From Aliidiomarina sedimenti (lineage in GTDB: Bacteria; Pseudomonadota; Gammaproteobacteria; Enterobacterales; Alteromonadaceae): DNA of 64,000 nt. The position numbers and the translations under genes are program-made. Positions 21,260 through 29,680 of the stretch are shown piece after piece; the first letter of the stretch is position 1, and each line of letters opens with the position of its first letter. Location of the stretch: NCBI RefSeq assembly GCF_003986955.1, contig NZ_PIPN01000002.1, forward strand, positions 432,753-496,752. Reading direction: 5' to 3'. The notes below the pieces were generated by a model. That model ran no database searches and was not told the origin of the DNA. It saw nothing but the letters and a program-made list of their open reading frames with translations.

Positions 21260-22588
21260 ATGGCTAGACCTCGTTTGTTTCTTCATATTAAAGATCCGTC
21301 GCTGGACAAGCGTCTGCGTAGCCTGCCGGTGGTAAGCAAATTCTCGCTGATAACAAGCCGCGGAGATCCTGACTGGCCTACCCACATGGTGACCGCTAAA
21401 CCCACTGTCGCGTTAGTAGAAATGAATCAGCTTTGCGACACAGAGCGGCAGCAGCTTCGTCGGCTGCGTCCGTTTCAACGGCGTGACTATATTATCCTCA
21501 GCCAGGGGTCGCCCAACCCTGATATAGATAATCAGCTACTTCACCATGCAGGGTTTCATTTTCGCGCGCCCTATTGTCTGCAGCAGATCGAGGCTACCCT
21601 GCAGGACTTCTACCACAGGGGACAACGTGACCAGGCGGTTAGCGAACAGATTTTACATAGTGAACTGGAGCAATTCGGCTTGTTGGTGGGATCCTCTCAA
21701 TCGATGCGTGACCTCTACCAGACCATCCGCAAAGTCGCTGACTCGGCGGCGCATGTGCTGGTTAGTGGTGAAAGCGGCGCAGGTAAAGAGCTGGTCGCAA
21801 ATACCATTCACTCTGCCAGCGCCCGAGCGGATAAACCCTTCATTGCATTGAACTGTGGCGCCCTTAGTCCTGACCTGATAGACAGCGAATTGTTTGGTCA
21901 TGTCAAAGGCTCATTTACCGGCGCCCTTCGTGATCATAAAGGGGTTTTCGAACAAGCTGACGGGGGCACCCTATTTCTCGACGAGATAACCGAAATGCCG
22001 CTTGAGCAGCAGGTTAAATTGCTGCGCGTGCTGGAGTCGGGTGAGTATCGTAAGGTGGGTGGTTCAGGCACTCAGTTGGCGAATGTGCGAGTTATAGCGG
22101 CCACCAACAGAGAGGTTCAGGATGCGGTTGAACACGGCTTTTTGCGTCAGGATTTATATTTTCGCCTGGCCCAGTTTCCAATTCGGGTGCCTGCGCTTCG
22201 CGAGCGTGGCGAAGATATTGAAGGCCTGGCCAAGCACTTTTTAGCCTATCGCAATGCCTGTGAAGGCACCGCGAAGTCGATTACACCAGCTGCATTGGCG
22301 CAGATCGGTCGCTACCACTGGCCGGGTAACGTGCGCGAACTGAAACACACGCTGGAAAGAGCCTATATCCTGGCTGACAATGTTATTGAGCCGCGTCATA
22401 TTGCGCTTGATGGCGCTAGCAAGCCGTGTGTGCTGGCGATGCCCAGTGGAATGCCGCTGAAGGAGTTGGAAGCCGCTGCCATTCAGCAGACATTGTTGCG
22501 CAATCAGGGCAACAAAACGTCGTCTGCTGAACAACTCGGGATTAGCGTTAAAACGCTGTATAACAAACTTGAAAAGTATCAGAGCTAA
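21260..22588 (+). CDS. sigma-54-dependent activator with degenerate receiver domain (FleQ/VpsR-like)
   Basis: 442 residues. The N-terminal domain (1-115) is receiver-like, but the phosphoacceptor position holds Glu54 (VALVEM), so two-component phosphorylation is unlikely. The AAA+ domain has Walker A GESGAGKE, Walker [10 protein letters not shown] and the sigma-54 contact loop GSFTGA (a variant of GAFTGA). The C-terminus is a Fis-type helix-turn-helix ([19 protein letters not shown]). The frame extends back to 21110, but AAGGAG at 21244-21249 supports ATG 21260 (or GTG 21257). The nearest functional types, FleQ and VpsR, control flagella or biofilm and sense c-di-GMP. Confidence 0.85.
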   Translation: MARPRLFLHIKDPSLDKRLRSLPVVSKFSLITSRGDPDWPTHMVTAKPTVALVEMNQLCDTERQQLRRLRPFQRRDYIILSQGSPNPDIDNQLLHHAGFHFRAPYCLQQIEATLQDFYHRGQRDQAVSEQILHSELEQFGLLVGSSQSMRDLYQTIRKVADSAAHVLVSGESGAGKELVANTIHSASARADKPFIALNCGALSPDLIDSELFGHVKGSFTGALRDHKGVFEQADGGTLFLDEITEMPLEQQVKLLRVLESGEYRKVGGSGTQLANVRVIAATNREVQDAVEHGFLRQDLYFRLAQFPIRVPALRERGEDIEGLAKHFLAYRNACEGTAKSITPAALAQIGRYHWPGNVRELKHTLERAYILADNVIEPRHIALDGASKPCVLAMPSGMPLKELEAAAIQQTLLRNQGNKTSSAEQLGISVKTLYNKLEKYQS

Positions 22589-23301
22589 AACTGTGCGTTG
22601 TGATACACCTTCTGTACATCATCACAGTCTTCCAGCATGTCGAGGAATTTCTCCATCATCGCCACATCCTCCTCACTGATTTCAACTGCGGTCTGCGGCA
22701 CCCACTGGATATCATCGGTGGCGAAGTCAATATCAGGGTAGGCTTCGAGCAGCGCCTGACGCGTTTTAGCGTATTCAGTGTGCGGGGCAAATACAGTGAC
22801 CATGCCGTCTTCCGCTTCGACATCCGTCACATCAACGTCGGCTTCCATCAGTAACTCAAGGACGCTGTCTTCATCGTCACCTGCAAATGCGAAAATCGCG
22901 ACATGGTCGAACATGTGCGAAACCGTACCCGGGGCCCCAATTTTGGACTTGGTTTTAGTGAAGCAGTTGCGCACGTCTGTGTAGGTGCGATTACCGTTGT
23001 CGGTCAGGCAGTCAACGATGACCATGCAGTTACCTGGGCCGAACCCTTCATAGCGAGCGGTAGCATAATCTTCACCACCGCTACCCTGTGCTTTATCCAG
23101 TGCTTTGCTGATCACGTGGGCGGGTACCTGATCTTTCTTAGCCCGCTCAATGAGCGAACGCAGGGTCAGGTTCATGTCCGGATCGGCGCCCCCTTGTTTT
23201 GCCACTACATAGATTTCACGGCCATATTTACTGTAGACACGGCTTTTTGCGGTTGCTGTTTTAGCAATCGATTCTTTTTTATTCTGATAGGCTCGGCCCA
23301 T
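22585..23301 (-). CDS. yeeN: YebC/PmpR-family protein, YeeN type
   Basis: 238 residues. The start [15 protein letters not shown], the core [13 protein letters not shown] and [12 protein letters not shown], and the end [14 protein letters not shown] match the YebC fold and especially YeeN. YebC proteins act in translation of difficult motifs and were earlier described as transcription regulators. The 3' end overlaps the convergent sigma-54 gene by 4 bases, so the two transcripts are antisense there. Confidence 0.93.
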   Translation of the reverse strand: MGRAYQNKKESIAKTATAKSRVYSKYGREIYVVAKQGGADPDMNLTLRSLIERAKKDQVPAHVISKALDKAQGSGGEDYATARYEGFGPGNCMVIVDCLTDNGNRTYTDVRNCFTKTKSKIGAPGTVSHMFDHVAIFAFAGDDEDSVLELLMEADVDVTDVEAEDGMVTVFAPHTEYAKTRQALLEAYPDIDFATDDIQWVPQTAVEISEEDVAMMEKFLDMLEDCDDVQKVYHNAQF

Positions 23302-23383
23302 GACTTCATCCTGTTAGACAATACATAACACACACGTGAGGGCGAATTTTACACACTGTTGGCAAATTTATCTATGTCCTGAT

Positions 23384-23917
23384 CTAGTTACACTCCTCTC
23401 TCAGCCAACGCCCTTGCTGGCGGATTTGGATGGTTTCGGGATTTCCGGCCATGCGCGTGGTAAATTCCGCGTTGCCTTCGTATTGCTCGTTATTTAACAC
23501 AACGATTTGGCCCCGGCCTTCGTACGGAGGGTCACCGGCACACTGAAAACTAAAGTGGTAGGTATCGCCTTGCTGGGTGATGGTCTGGTCGCAGCCGTCC
23601 TGCTGTGGAAGATTCCCTTTGCGGATATCTTCTTCGGTCAGACAGACCTGCACACTGGACCCTGCCAAATCAAGGTTAATCCCCTGAGATGCCATCATTT
23701 GCTCGACCATCCGACGCTGACTTTGTGGAAGCTGCTCCAGTTGCTGTAATGCTTCTTCAATTGCCCTTTCCATTTGCCCACTTTCACTTTGCATGGAAAA
23801 GCTGTGCTCCCAAAGTCCGGGGCGAATATCGAGCTCAAGTTCATCTTCGGCCGCTGCAGTGGAAAGCGAGCCAAGGACCAGGGCCATGCTAAGCCCGAGT
23901 ATAGAGTGTCTGTTCAT
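23384..23917 (-). CDS. DUF3617 domain-containing periplasmic protein
   Basis: 177 residues from the ATG at 23917, which has a GAGG site; the frame extends further upstream without support. A signal peptide ends near TAAAE. The family pattern is clear: RPGLWEHSFSM near the mature N-terminus, VQVCLTEEDI, DGCDQ and FSFQC give four spaced cysteines. The function of the family is unknown. Confidence 0.8.
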   Translation of the reverse strand: MNRHSILGLSMALVLGSLSTAAAEDELELDIRPGLWEHSFSMQSESGQMERAIEEALQQLEQLPQSQRRMVEQMMASQGINLDLAGSSVQVCLTEEDIRKGNLPQQDGCDQTITQQGDTYHFSFQCAGDPPYEGRGQIVVLNNEQYEGNAEFTTRMAGNPETIQIRQQGRWLREECN

Positions 23918-23981
23918 GTTGATGCCTCGTTGATGCTTCGTCATTGCGCGATGTCGCGCGGGTCTTCTGGGCTTAAGTAAA

Positions 23982-24012
23982 GAAGGGCGCCTGCAATGCA
24001 GACGCCCTTTAA
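23982..24012 (-). terminator. Rho-independent terminator of the subtilase gene
   Basis: Long stem AAGGGCG...CGCCCTT containing an inner CTGCA/TGCAG palindrome with one mismatch, about 50 bases after the protease stop codon. It is followed on the - strand by TTCTTTACTT. A weaker T run on the other strand makes it partly bidirectional. Confidence 0.8.
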
Positions 24013-24060
24013 ACTTACCAGTATTATCGAGATCTTGCTAAGTTTGCTGTGGTTACCACC

Positions 24061-26577
24061 TTAAAACTGGTGGGTGACCTCACCGCATTTGTCAGCAGGA
24101 CCGTCCGCTGGACATACTTCATACGTTACTTCGTCTGCGTCCGTCATGAAGCTGTCACGTAAACGGTTACCAGTATAAGTGCCTACCAGTTCGCCGTCCC
24201 GATATACAACGACTTCACCGTCAGCGTTGTCCCAACGTAGCTGAACGACTGCCAGACCAGTGCGTAACTTACGCGCTGAAGCAACTGAAACTTCAATCTG
24301 GTCGAGGTTGATAGTAATGGTCTTAGTCACTGAATCAGACTGATCATCGCTATCCGTTACTACCAGGCTTACGTCGTAGCTGCCCTGTTCCGCATAGGTA
24401 TGCATGGGGTTCTCTTCAGTAGAGCTTGCGCCATCACCGAAGTCCCATTCATGACTTACCAGATCCAGGTCTGCTTCGCTTTCGTCAGTGAAATTAACGG
24501 TCATCCCGTCAATGCTATAACTGAAGTCTGCAGATGGCGCATCTGGCTGTGGCTCTTCGTCACTGGCGGCACTGATAACCAGTGACCAGAAGTTCAGAGT
24601 GCCGGTATCAGCAGCTGCGTTATCCGAAACAAACAACGTCCAGTCACCTTGCATCGACTCACCGTTGAACGCGTCCACAGACCAGGTTTGATCGATATCC
24701 TCGGCGCTACCACCATCGCGGTCGTGAAGCACATGCTCAGTTCCGTCAGGAGATGTTAGCGTGATGATCAAGTCACCAATCCAGGTATGGGTAATGTTGA
24801 CTGACACGTCCGTGCCAAACACCAGGCCTTCTTCAGCAACGCTGATTACACTGGTGATGCCTTCAGGATCTGCATCAGGAATCGATACCGGGTTGTTGTT
24901 CTCATAAGGGAAGTCGACCAGGTTAGCAGGTAATACCATCAGTGAGCTGGCAGCAGACCCTGTTAACTCACCAGTATCAACATCACTTGCAGTTAGGTTG
25001 ATATCGTACTCACCCCATTGGGTATCCTCATCCGTGTAGACGGTTAAAGTGACTTCTTCACCGGCAAACGCAGTGTCCGCAGAGAGATCAAAATCAAGTG
25101 CCGGGTCAATACTTGCACTTAAGTCCACTTCACCTGACCAGTCAGCAATACTGAGCACCTCAATGGTGTATTCAGCGCTGTCACCAGCCGATACTTCCTG
25201 TGCAGCGGGCTGCATGATTAAGGCAAAGCCCGGTGTTGGGTCAGCGTCCAGTAATGCCTGATAAGCATTCAGACGATTTCCGGTTACGGTGCGGCCAGCC
25301 AGTGCAGGAATCGGGTCACCCGAATCGAGCAGGATCTGTTTTACTTCAAACAAATCCAGATGCGGTGCGATGGACCAAATCAAAGCAGCGGTGCCAGCGA
25401 CATGAGGGGATGCCATTGAGGTACCAGAGGCTGTTGCGTAACCGTCGTTCAGATAGGTGGATAAAATAGCGGATCCTGGGGCGCCAAGGTCAACCGACGT
25501 TAGTCCGTAGTTCGATAATACGGCCAGTTCGTCATTGCGGTCAGTATTGGCAACCGAGATAATACCATCCAGGTCATAAGCGGCCGGGTATGCAGGTATG
25601 GCGTCTGAATCGCTAGCTTCGTTACCTGATGCAGCTACAAACAAAATACCGGCATCAATACCGTCTGATATCGCGGTGCGTAAGGTTTCTGAATATGGGC
25701 CACCGCCCCACGAATTATTGGTCGCAAGCAGATTGACACCATGATTGACTTTCAGGTTGGTGAAATAGTCAATACAGGCGATTGCACCTGCAGTGGAACC
25801 AAATCCGTCTGCATCAAGGAACTGGCAACCAGCAACCTTCACATTCCAGTTTACACCGACCACTCCGAGATTATTGTCGCCGACGGCGCCAATCGTCCCT
25901 GCTACATGGGTACCGTGACCATTTTCGTCCATCGGGTCGCCATCATCATCGATAGCCGAATAGCCGAAACAATCGTCAATGACCCCTGTGCCTGTGTCAT
26001 CAATGCCGTTGTCACAAATTTCACCCGGGTTCTGCCACATATTTGCGGCAAGATCCGGGTGCGTGTAATCAACGCCTGAGTCAATCACCCCGATCACGAT
26101 GTCACTGGAGCCAGTGGTGATATCCCATGCCTCCACAGCGCTGATATCGGCGTCAGGTGTGCCTCCCGCCTGCCCCGTGTTATGCAGACCCCAGAGATTG
26201 CCAAAGTTTGGATCATTGGGAACGGCTTGCGCCTGAATATCATTGATCGAGATGGTGTAGTTCGGTTCTGCCACCTCAATTAACGGGTGCGCGGCTAAGC
26301 GTTTTATCGCGCGGTCACGTTGAGCAGAGTTTGCTACACGAATTTCATTAATGCGACCCTGTGCGACATGTCGCATACGAAGGTCGCGGCCAAGTACGTC
26401 AGTTTCACGCAGAATACCGCCAACACCGCGAATTACCTCTTCTCGTTGTTCCTTGGAAACCGATTCTTTAAACATCACCAGCAAAGAGTCTTCCTCTGCT
26501 TGGGTGCTCGCTGCCATAGCTGAGCCCGTAAATAGGGCTAAGGAAATGCCAACGACTAATTTAGTTTTATTAGTCAT
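24061..26577 (-). CDS. secreted subtilisin-like serine protease (S8) with P- and PKD domains
   Basis: 838 residues, exported. The signal peptide ends at about residue 23 (GSAMAA). An inhibitor-type propeptide follows (to about 105), then the S8 catalytic domain with Asp166 (VIDSGVD), His221 (NGHGTHVAG), oxyanion Asn319 (ASGNE) and Ser387 (GTSMASPHVAG). A region of about 450-550 looks Ig-like. A P/Homo B domain spans about 560-675 (ITHTWIGDLIITLTSPDGT). A PKD domain spans about 685-765 (HEWDFGDGASSTEENP). The C-terminus is a short Fn3-like module. Strongly acidic overall. Likely extracellular protein degradation; it is divergent from the curli genes across a 500-base gap. Confidence 0.95.
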   Translation of the reverse strand: MTNKTKLVVGISLALFTGSAMAASTQAEEDSLLVMFKESVSKEQREEVIRGVGGILRETDVLGRDLRMRHVAQGRINEIRVANSAQRDRAIKRLAAHPLIEVAEPNYTISINDIQAQAVPNDPNFGNLWGLHNTGQAGGTPDADISAVEAWDITTGSSDIVIGVIDSGVDYTHPDLAANMWQNPGEICDNGIDDTGTGVIDDCFGYSAIDDDGDPMDENGHGTHVAGTIGAVGDNNLGVVGVNWNVKVAGCQFLDADGFGSTAGAIACIDYFTNLKVNHGVNLLATNNSWGGGPYSETLRTAISDGIDAGILFVAASGNEASDSDAIPAYPAAYDLDGIISVANTDRNDELAVLSNYGLTSVDLGAPGSAILSTYLNDGYATASGTSMASPHVAGTAALIWSIAPHLDLFEVKQILLDSGDPIPALAGRTVTGNRLNAYQALLDADPTPGFALIMQPAAQEVSAGDSAEYTIEVLSIADWSGEVDLSASIDPALDFDLSADTAFAGEEVTLTVYTDEDTQWGEYDINLTASDVDTGELTGSAASSLMVLPANLVDFPYENNNPVSIPDADPEGITSVISVAEEGLVFGTDVSVNITHTWIGDLIITLTSPDGTEHVLHDRDGGSAEDIDQTWSVDAFNGESMQGDWTLFVSDNAAADTGTLNFWSLVISAASDEEPQPDAPSADFSYSIDGMTVNFTDESEADLDLVSHEWDFGDGASSTEENPMHTYAEQGSYDVSLVVTDSDDQSDSVTKTITINLDQIEVSVASARKLRTGLAVVQLRWDNADGEVVVYRDGELVGTYTGNRLRDSFMTDADEVTYEVCPADGPADKCGEVTHQF

Positions 26578-26950
26578 TTTATTCTATTCCTCAATTTATA
26601 CGAAGGTTTGTGTTCTTATAAATGCGGATTTTCCGCACCAAGAAGATCTAGCATAAATAATCGAGTTGGATGCTCTTATAACGAGAGGTCGAACCTAAAT
26701 TAAGAACCTAGTTGTAGTCCCTTTGGTTGGTTTAGTGCATTGGTGTTTATTTCAAGACTATGTTTTTAAATGAATTTCAATTTCAAGGTATTAGTTTTGG
26801 GCTAGATAAAAATGACCCAAGATGATGATTGATTGATAGCTATTGAAAGTTACCCTTAGCTACGTATTTGCAAGGGATAATAAAAGAAGAAAATAATGAC
26901 TTTCTCTGATTCTGGTGAATTGAACTCGACTTCTTTTTTTATTTTCATGT

Positions 26951-26969
26951 CGCGCAGCATGGCTGCGCG
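26951..26969. repeat. GC-rich 8-bp inverted repeat in an AT-rich setting
   Basis: CGCGCAGC and its complement around a 3-base loop. On the + strand the T run precedes rather than follows it, and on the - strand it is followed by A-rich sequence, so it is not a terminator in either direction. A protein-binding site or RNA structure in the curlin leader is possible. Confidence 0.7.
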
Positions 26970-27024
26970 GCACTGCATGGTAATTGAAAAATCAATAAAA
27001 CATTCAGCAATAATTTCTGATTTC

Positions 27025-27055
27025 AATCGAGCAGTACTTTTAATCGAGCAGTACT
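27025..27055 (+). promoter_or_regulatory. tandem 14-bp direct repeat upstream of the large curlin gene
   Basis: AATCGAGCAGTACT occurs at 27025-27038 and again at 27042-27055, a 17-base period, ending 23 bases before the curlin start codon. This placement suits a regulator-binding site or a duplicated promoter element. Function inferred. Confidence 0.6.
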
Positions 27056-27078
27056 AATACAATAACAGGGAGACAATT

Positions 27079-28554
27079 ATGTCTATCTTAACAAGTAAAA
27101 AGAAAGTCTTGGCCGTTGCAATTAGCATGGCTTTTTCAGGTGCCGCTTTAGCGGACACTCAGGAAGCATATTTAGAGCAGGTTGGCGATGACAATCTGGC
27201 CACCATCGACCAGCAGGCAGGTTTGCACGACGCTGCCGCCCTTCAGGATGGCAATGAAAACACCCTGACTATCCTGCAATCCGGCGAATGGCAAATTGCT
27301 GAGTCTACTCAGGAAGGCAATGGCAACGATACTACTATCGAACAACTCGATACCTGGCATGAAGCTTACTCGTATGTCACTGGTGACGACAACGTCGTTG
27401 ATGTTTTCCAGGATGACTTTTTCAACATTTCATTCAGCTATGTCGACGGTAATTACAACACGGCGATGACCGAGCAGGTTGGTTCTCTGAACTTCTCAGA
27501 AATCGTCCAGACTGGGGATGATAACTACACTTCAATTATCCAACAGGGCGACTCAAACTGGAGCCTGTTTGAAGTGGTTGGCGACAGCAATGACTTCAAT
27601 AGCGAAACCTATGGGAACGGCAATGAAACCGCGGTTCTGGGTGGTATGGGTAGCGACAACTTAGTTGATGTCTATCAGGTTGGTGATTTCAACGTCGGTG
27701 GTATTTCTGGTTTAGTGGGTGATAACAACACGGCATTTATTGACCAGTCAGGTGAAGAGAACGTCTTCATTGCCTATGACGTTGAAGGTGACAACAACTA
27801 CATCGACGTCCTCCAGTCTGGCAACGAAAACCTGTTCCTGCTCGACCCACTGCAAGGCGACGACAATGTGGTACTTGCGCAGCAAGTAGGCGACGCCAAC
27901 CTTATCGATGGCCCTTCTGGATTAGTCGGTAATGACAATCAGATCTACGTCGACCAAAGCGGCAACGACAACTACGCCATGTTTGAGACTGATGGCGACA
28001 GCCATAATGTCAGCATCGAACAGGCTGGTGACTTTAACGAAGCCTATGGTTTCGCAATTGGCGACAGCAACATGGTCTACGTTGGTTCTGACGGCGACTA
28101 CAACCTCAATGCAGTGGCGGCAGACGGTTCGAACAATGATCTGTCATCAAGCCAAACTGGTGATTACAACACCGCACTGGTTGAGTTCCAGGGCGATGAC
28201 AACCTGGTTGACGTACAACAGGACGGTGACCTGAACGAAGCCTACGTGGCAGGCCTCGGCGCCTCAGGCAATGATGTCGCAGCATCGCAGGTTGGTGACC
28301 TCAACCTGATCGACCTGTTGGTGACAGGCTCTGGCAACAGCATTGCGCTGGCTCAGAACGGTACCAGCAATATCATCGTTGGCATGGGCGGTCTTGGTTC
28401 ATCGTTTGAAGTTGGTGGTGACAATGGCTTAGTTGATATTTATCAAGAAGGTTCGCTGAACATGGTGATGGGCCAGCAACTGTCCAATGGCAGCACTATG
28501 GCGGTATCTCAGATTGGTACTGGTAATACAGCTATCGTTAGCCAGACAAACTAA
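27079..28554 (+). CDS. giant curlin-repeat (functional amyloid) protein, CsgA-like
   Basis: 491 residues; the signal peptide ends near ALA (residue 25). The rest is a single array of short beta-strand units, each ending in a G-x-x-N turn such as GDDN, GDSN or GDFN. Turns recur at a spacing of 11 residues over long stretches (102, 113, 124, 135, 146, 157, 168, 179; and 306, 317, 328, 339, 350, 361, 372, 383). I count about 40 turns, that is about 20 two-strand curlin repeats, against five in E. coli CsgA. The mature protein has no Lys, Arg or Cys and is very rich in Asp, Asn and Gly, hence strongly anionic. It is the first gene of the curli locus, with its own terminator. It is likely secreted through CsgG to form surface fibres; whether it is the main or an accessory subunit is not known. 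Confidence 0.88.
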   Translation: MSILTSKKKVLAVAISMAFSGAALADTQEAYLEQVGDDNLATIDQQAGLHDAAALQDGNENTLTILQSGEWQIAESTQEGNGNDTTIEQLDTWHEAYSYVTGDDNVVDVFQDDFFNISFSYVDGNYNTAMTEQVGSLNFSEIVQTGDDNYTSIIQQGDSNWSLFEVVGDSNDFNSETYGNGNETAVLGGMGSDNLVDVYQVGDFNVGGISGLVGDNNTAFIDQSGEENVFIAYDVEGDNNYIDVLQSGNENLFLLDPLQGDDNVVLAQQVGDANLIDGPSGLVGNDNQIYVDQSGNDNYAMFETDGDSHNVSIEQAGDFNEAYGFAIGDSNMVYVGSDGDYNLNAVAADGSNNDLSSSQTGDYNTALVEFQGDDNLVDVQQDGDLNEAYVAGLGASGNDVAASQVGDLNLIDLLVTGSGNSIALAQNGTSNIIVGMGGLGSSFEVGGDNGLVDIYQEGSLNMVMGQQLSNGSTMAVSQIGTGNTAIVSQTN

Positions 28555-28566
28555 GAAAGAATCTGA

Positions 28567-28595
28567 AAAGCCACCGGTTTCGGTGGCTTTTTTTA
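28567..28595 (+). terminator. Rho-independent terminator after the large curlin gene
   Basis: Stem AGCCACCG/CGGTGGCT with a GTTT loop, followed by a run of seven T. It separates the large curlin gene from csgB-E-F-G. Confidence 0.95.
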
Positions 28596-28643
28596 TTCCT
28601 GAATTAGTAGAAAGGGACTACCTAATTACGTCTATTGGCCTTA

Positions 28644-28654
28644 CGGGTGAATAA
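28644..28654 (+). promoter_or_regulatory. candidate CsgD box upstream of the small curlin gene
   Basis: CGGGTGAATAA resembles the enterobacterial CsgD site CGGGKGAGNKA (from memory) with two mismatches. It lies about 140 bases upstream of the small curlin start, in the gap that must contain that operon's promoter. A CsgD-like regulator is encoded at the end of the locus. Not tested. Confidence 0.35.
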
Positions 28655-28794
28655 TTAACCCAATGAAAATAAAGGTTTTTTATTTAATATCCCGATTTTT
28701 ATCAGAACCACGCTAGCCCGATAATACGATTGATAAGGGGCTAAGAGTGGCTAATGTACTAACACTAGCGACTAGGAACCTAAGGGACATAATC

Positions 28795-29244
28795 ATGGCT
28801 TTCCTAAAAACAACAATAAGTTTAGCTGCAGTAATAAGTTTGTTCTTGCCAGCAGTACAAGCATCGTCTGAGTTACCAGTAGGCCTGGCCAGTTTGCTTG
28901 AGCGCCAGCAAATGGCCAGCTTCGGTGCCGCTGCTTCCTCTGGCCTTAGCGGCAACCAGCTGCAACTGGTGCAGGACGGCAGTAACAATCAGGCCATCCT
29001 GTCTCAGTCAGGTAGCTACCAGCAACTCAACCTGACTCAAATCGGTCAGGACAACCAGGTAAATGCAACCCAGATAGGCTCAGGCAATAACGTTCAGGCC
29101 TATCAGAATGGCAGCTACAACACGGCTGACATTGTGCAGGAAGGGTTCGACAACGCTATTCAGCTGGAGCAACTTGGTCACTACAACCAGATACAAATTC
29201 TGCAAACTGGCTTCGAAGCCAGTATGACAGTGACTCAGTATTAA
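28795..29244 (+). CDS. csgB: small curlin subunit, CsgB-like (nucleator or CsgA-type)
   Basis: 149 residues from the ATG at 28795 (AAGGGA upstream; an upstream extension to 28747 lacks support). The signal peptide ends near VQA (residue 23). Eight turn glycines fall at exactly 11-residue steps: 62, 73, 84, 95, 106, 117, 128, 139, mostly in the form Q-x-G-x-x-N, the curlin repeat. Gln-rich rather than acidic, unlike the giant curlin. The last unit (QTGFEASMTVTQY) loses the Asn. Position before csgE-F-G suggests CsgB, but the sequence alone does not separate CsgA from CsgB. Confidence 0.85.
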   Translation: MAFLKTTISLAAVISLFLPAVQASSELPVGLASLLERQQMASFGAAASSGLSGNQLQLVQDGSNNQAILSQSGSYQQLNLTQIGQDNQVNATQIGSGNNVQAYQNGSYNTADIVQEGFDNAIQLEQLGHYNQIQILQTGFEASMTVTQY

Positions 29245-29254
29245 CAGGTGCAGC

Positions 29255-29671
29255 ATGTTTACAGGCCGTCGTTCACCGGCTAAGTGGCTGTTTATCCTAT
29301 TCCTCTTAGCCCCTGCTCTCATTCCCGGAACCGCCTCTGCGCAGTCCTCTGATATTGAGTTAAGTGGTCTGGTGCTGGACCGAACCATCACGCGTTTCGG
29401 TAAAGATTTCTTTTTTTACTACACCAGCTACTGGCGCGATATTCCCGATACCGAGGGGCTGACAGTGGTTATTCATGAGCAGGTATACCCCCAGGCTGGT
29501 ACCCGTCTCTGGGTCGAAATTGAACAGGAAACCATTTTTCAAACCTATTTTGGACGCCGTCACAGCGACGTAAAGAAAGTGGCGGAGCAGGCAATTTTGA
29601 TCAGTCTCGACAGAGTCGCAGATTTGAAAGCTCGTGCTGTCGCTGACTCGATCCTACAACAATTACAATAA
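29255..29671 (+). CDS. csgE: curli assembly protein CsgE
   Basis: 138 residues with a signal peptide ending at SASA-like TASAQ. The mature part matches CsgE in layout: LVLDRTITRFGKDFFFYYTSYW, then TVVIHEQVYPQAGTRLWVEIEQ and IFQTYFGRR. In the family, CsgE is a periplasmic adaptor that caps the CsgG channel and selects curlin substrates. It starts 10 bases after the small curlin gene. Confidence 0.9.
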   Translation: MFTGRRSPAKWLFILFLLAPALIPGTASAQSSDIELSGLVLDRTITRFGKDFFFYYTSYWRDIPDTEGLTVVIHEQVYPQAGTRLWVEIEQETIFQTYFGRRHSDVKKVAEQAILISLDRVADLKARAVADSILQQLQ

Positions 29672-29680
29672 GGAACGGCC

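Larger units (their letters stand above)
26578..27078. promoter_or_regulatory. 500-base AT-rich intergenic region between protease and large curlin genes
   Basis: No credible gene. It is markedly more AT-rich than its neighbours and must hold both divergent promoters; I could not fix convincing -35/-10 pairs. Two structured elements are listed separately: a GC-rich hairpin (26951-26969) and a tandem direct repeat (27025-27055). A GGGAGA ribosome site for the curlin gene lies at 27066-27071. Confidence 0.6.

Noticed and set aside
26951..26969. GC hairpin considered as a terminator
   Set aside because: The T run is on the wrong side for both directions.
27079..28554. large repeat protein as an RTX toxin or ice-nucleation-like protein
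   Set aside because: The repeats lack the GGxGxDxUx nonapeptide and the 16-residue ice-nucleation unit; the 11/22-residue Q-x-G-x-x-N pattern and the neighbouring csgE-F-G genes point to curlin.
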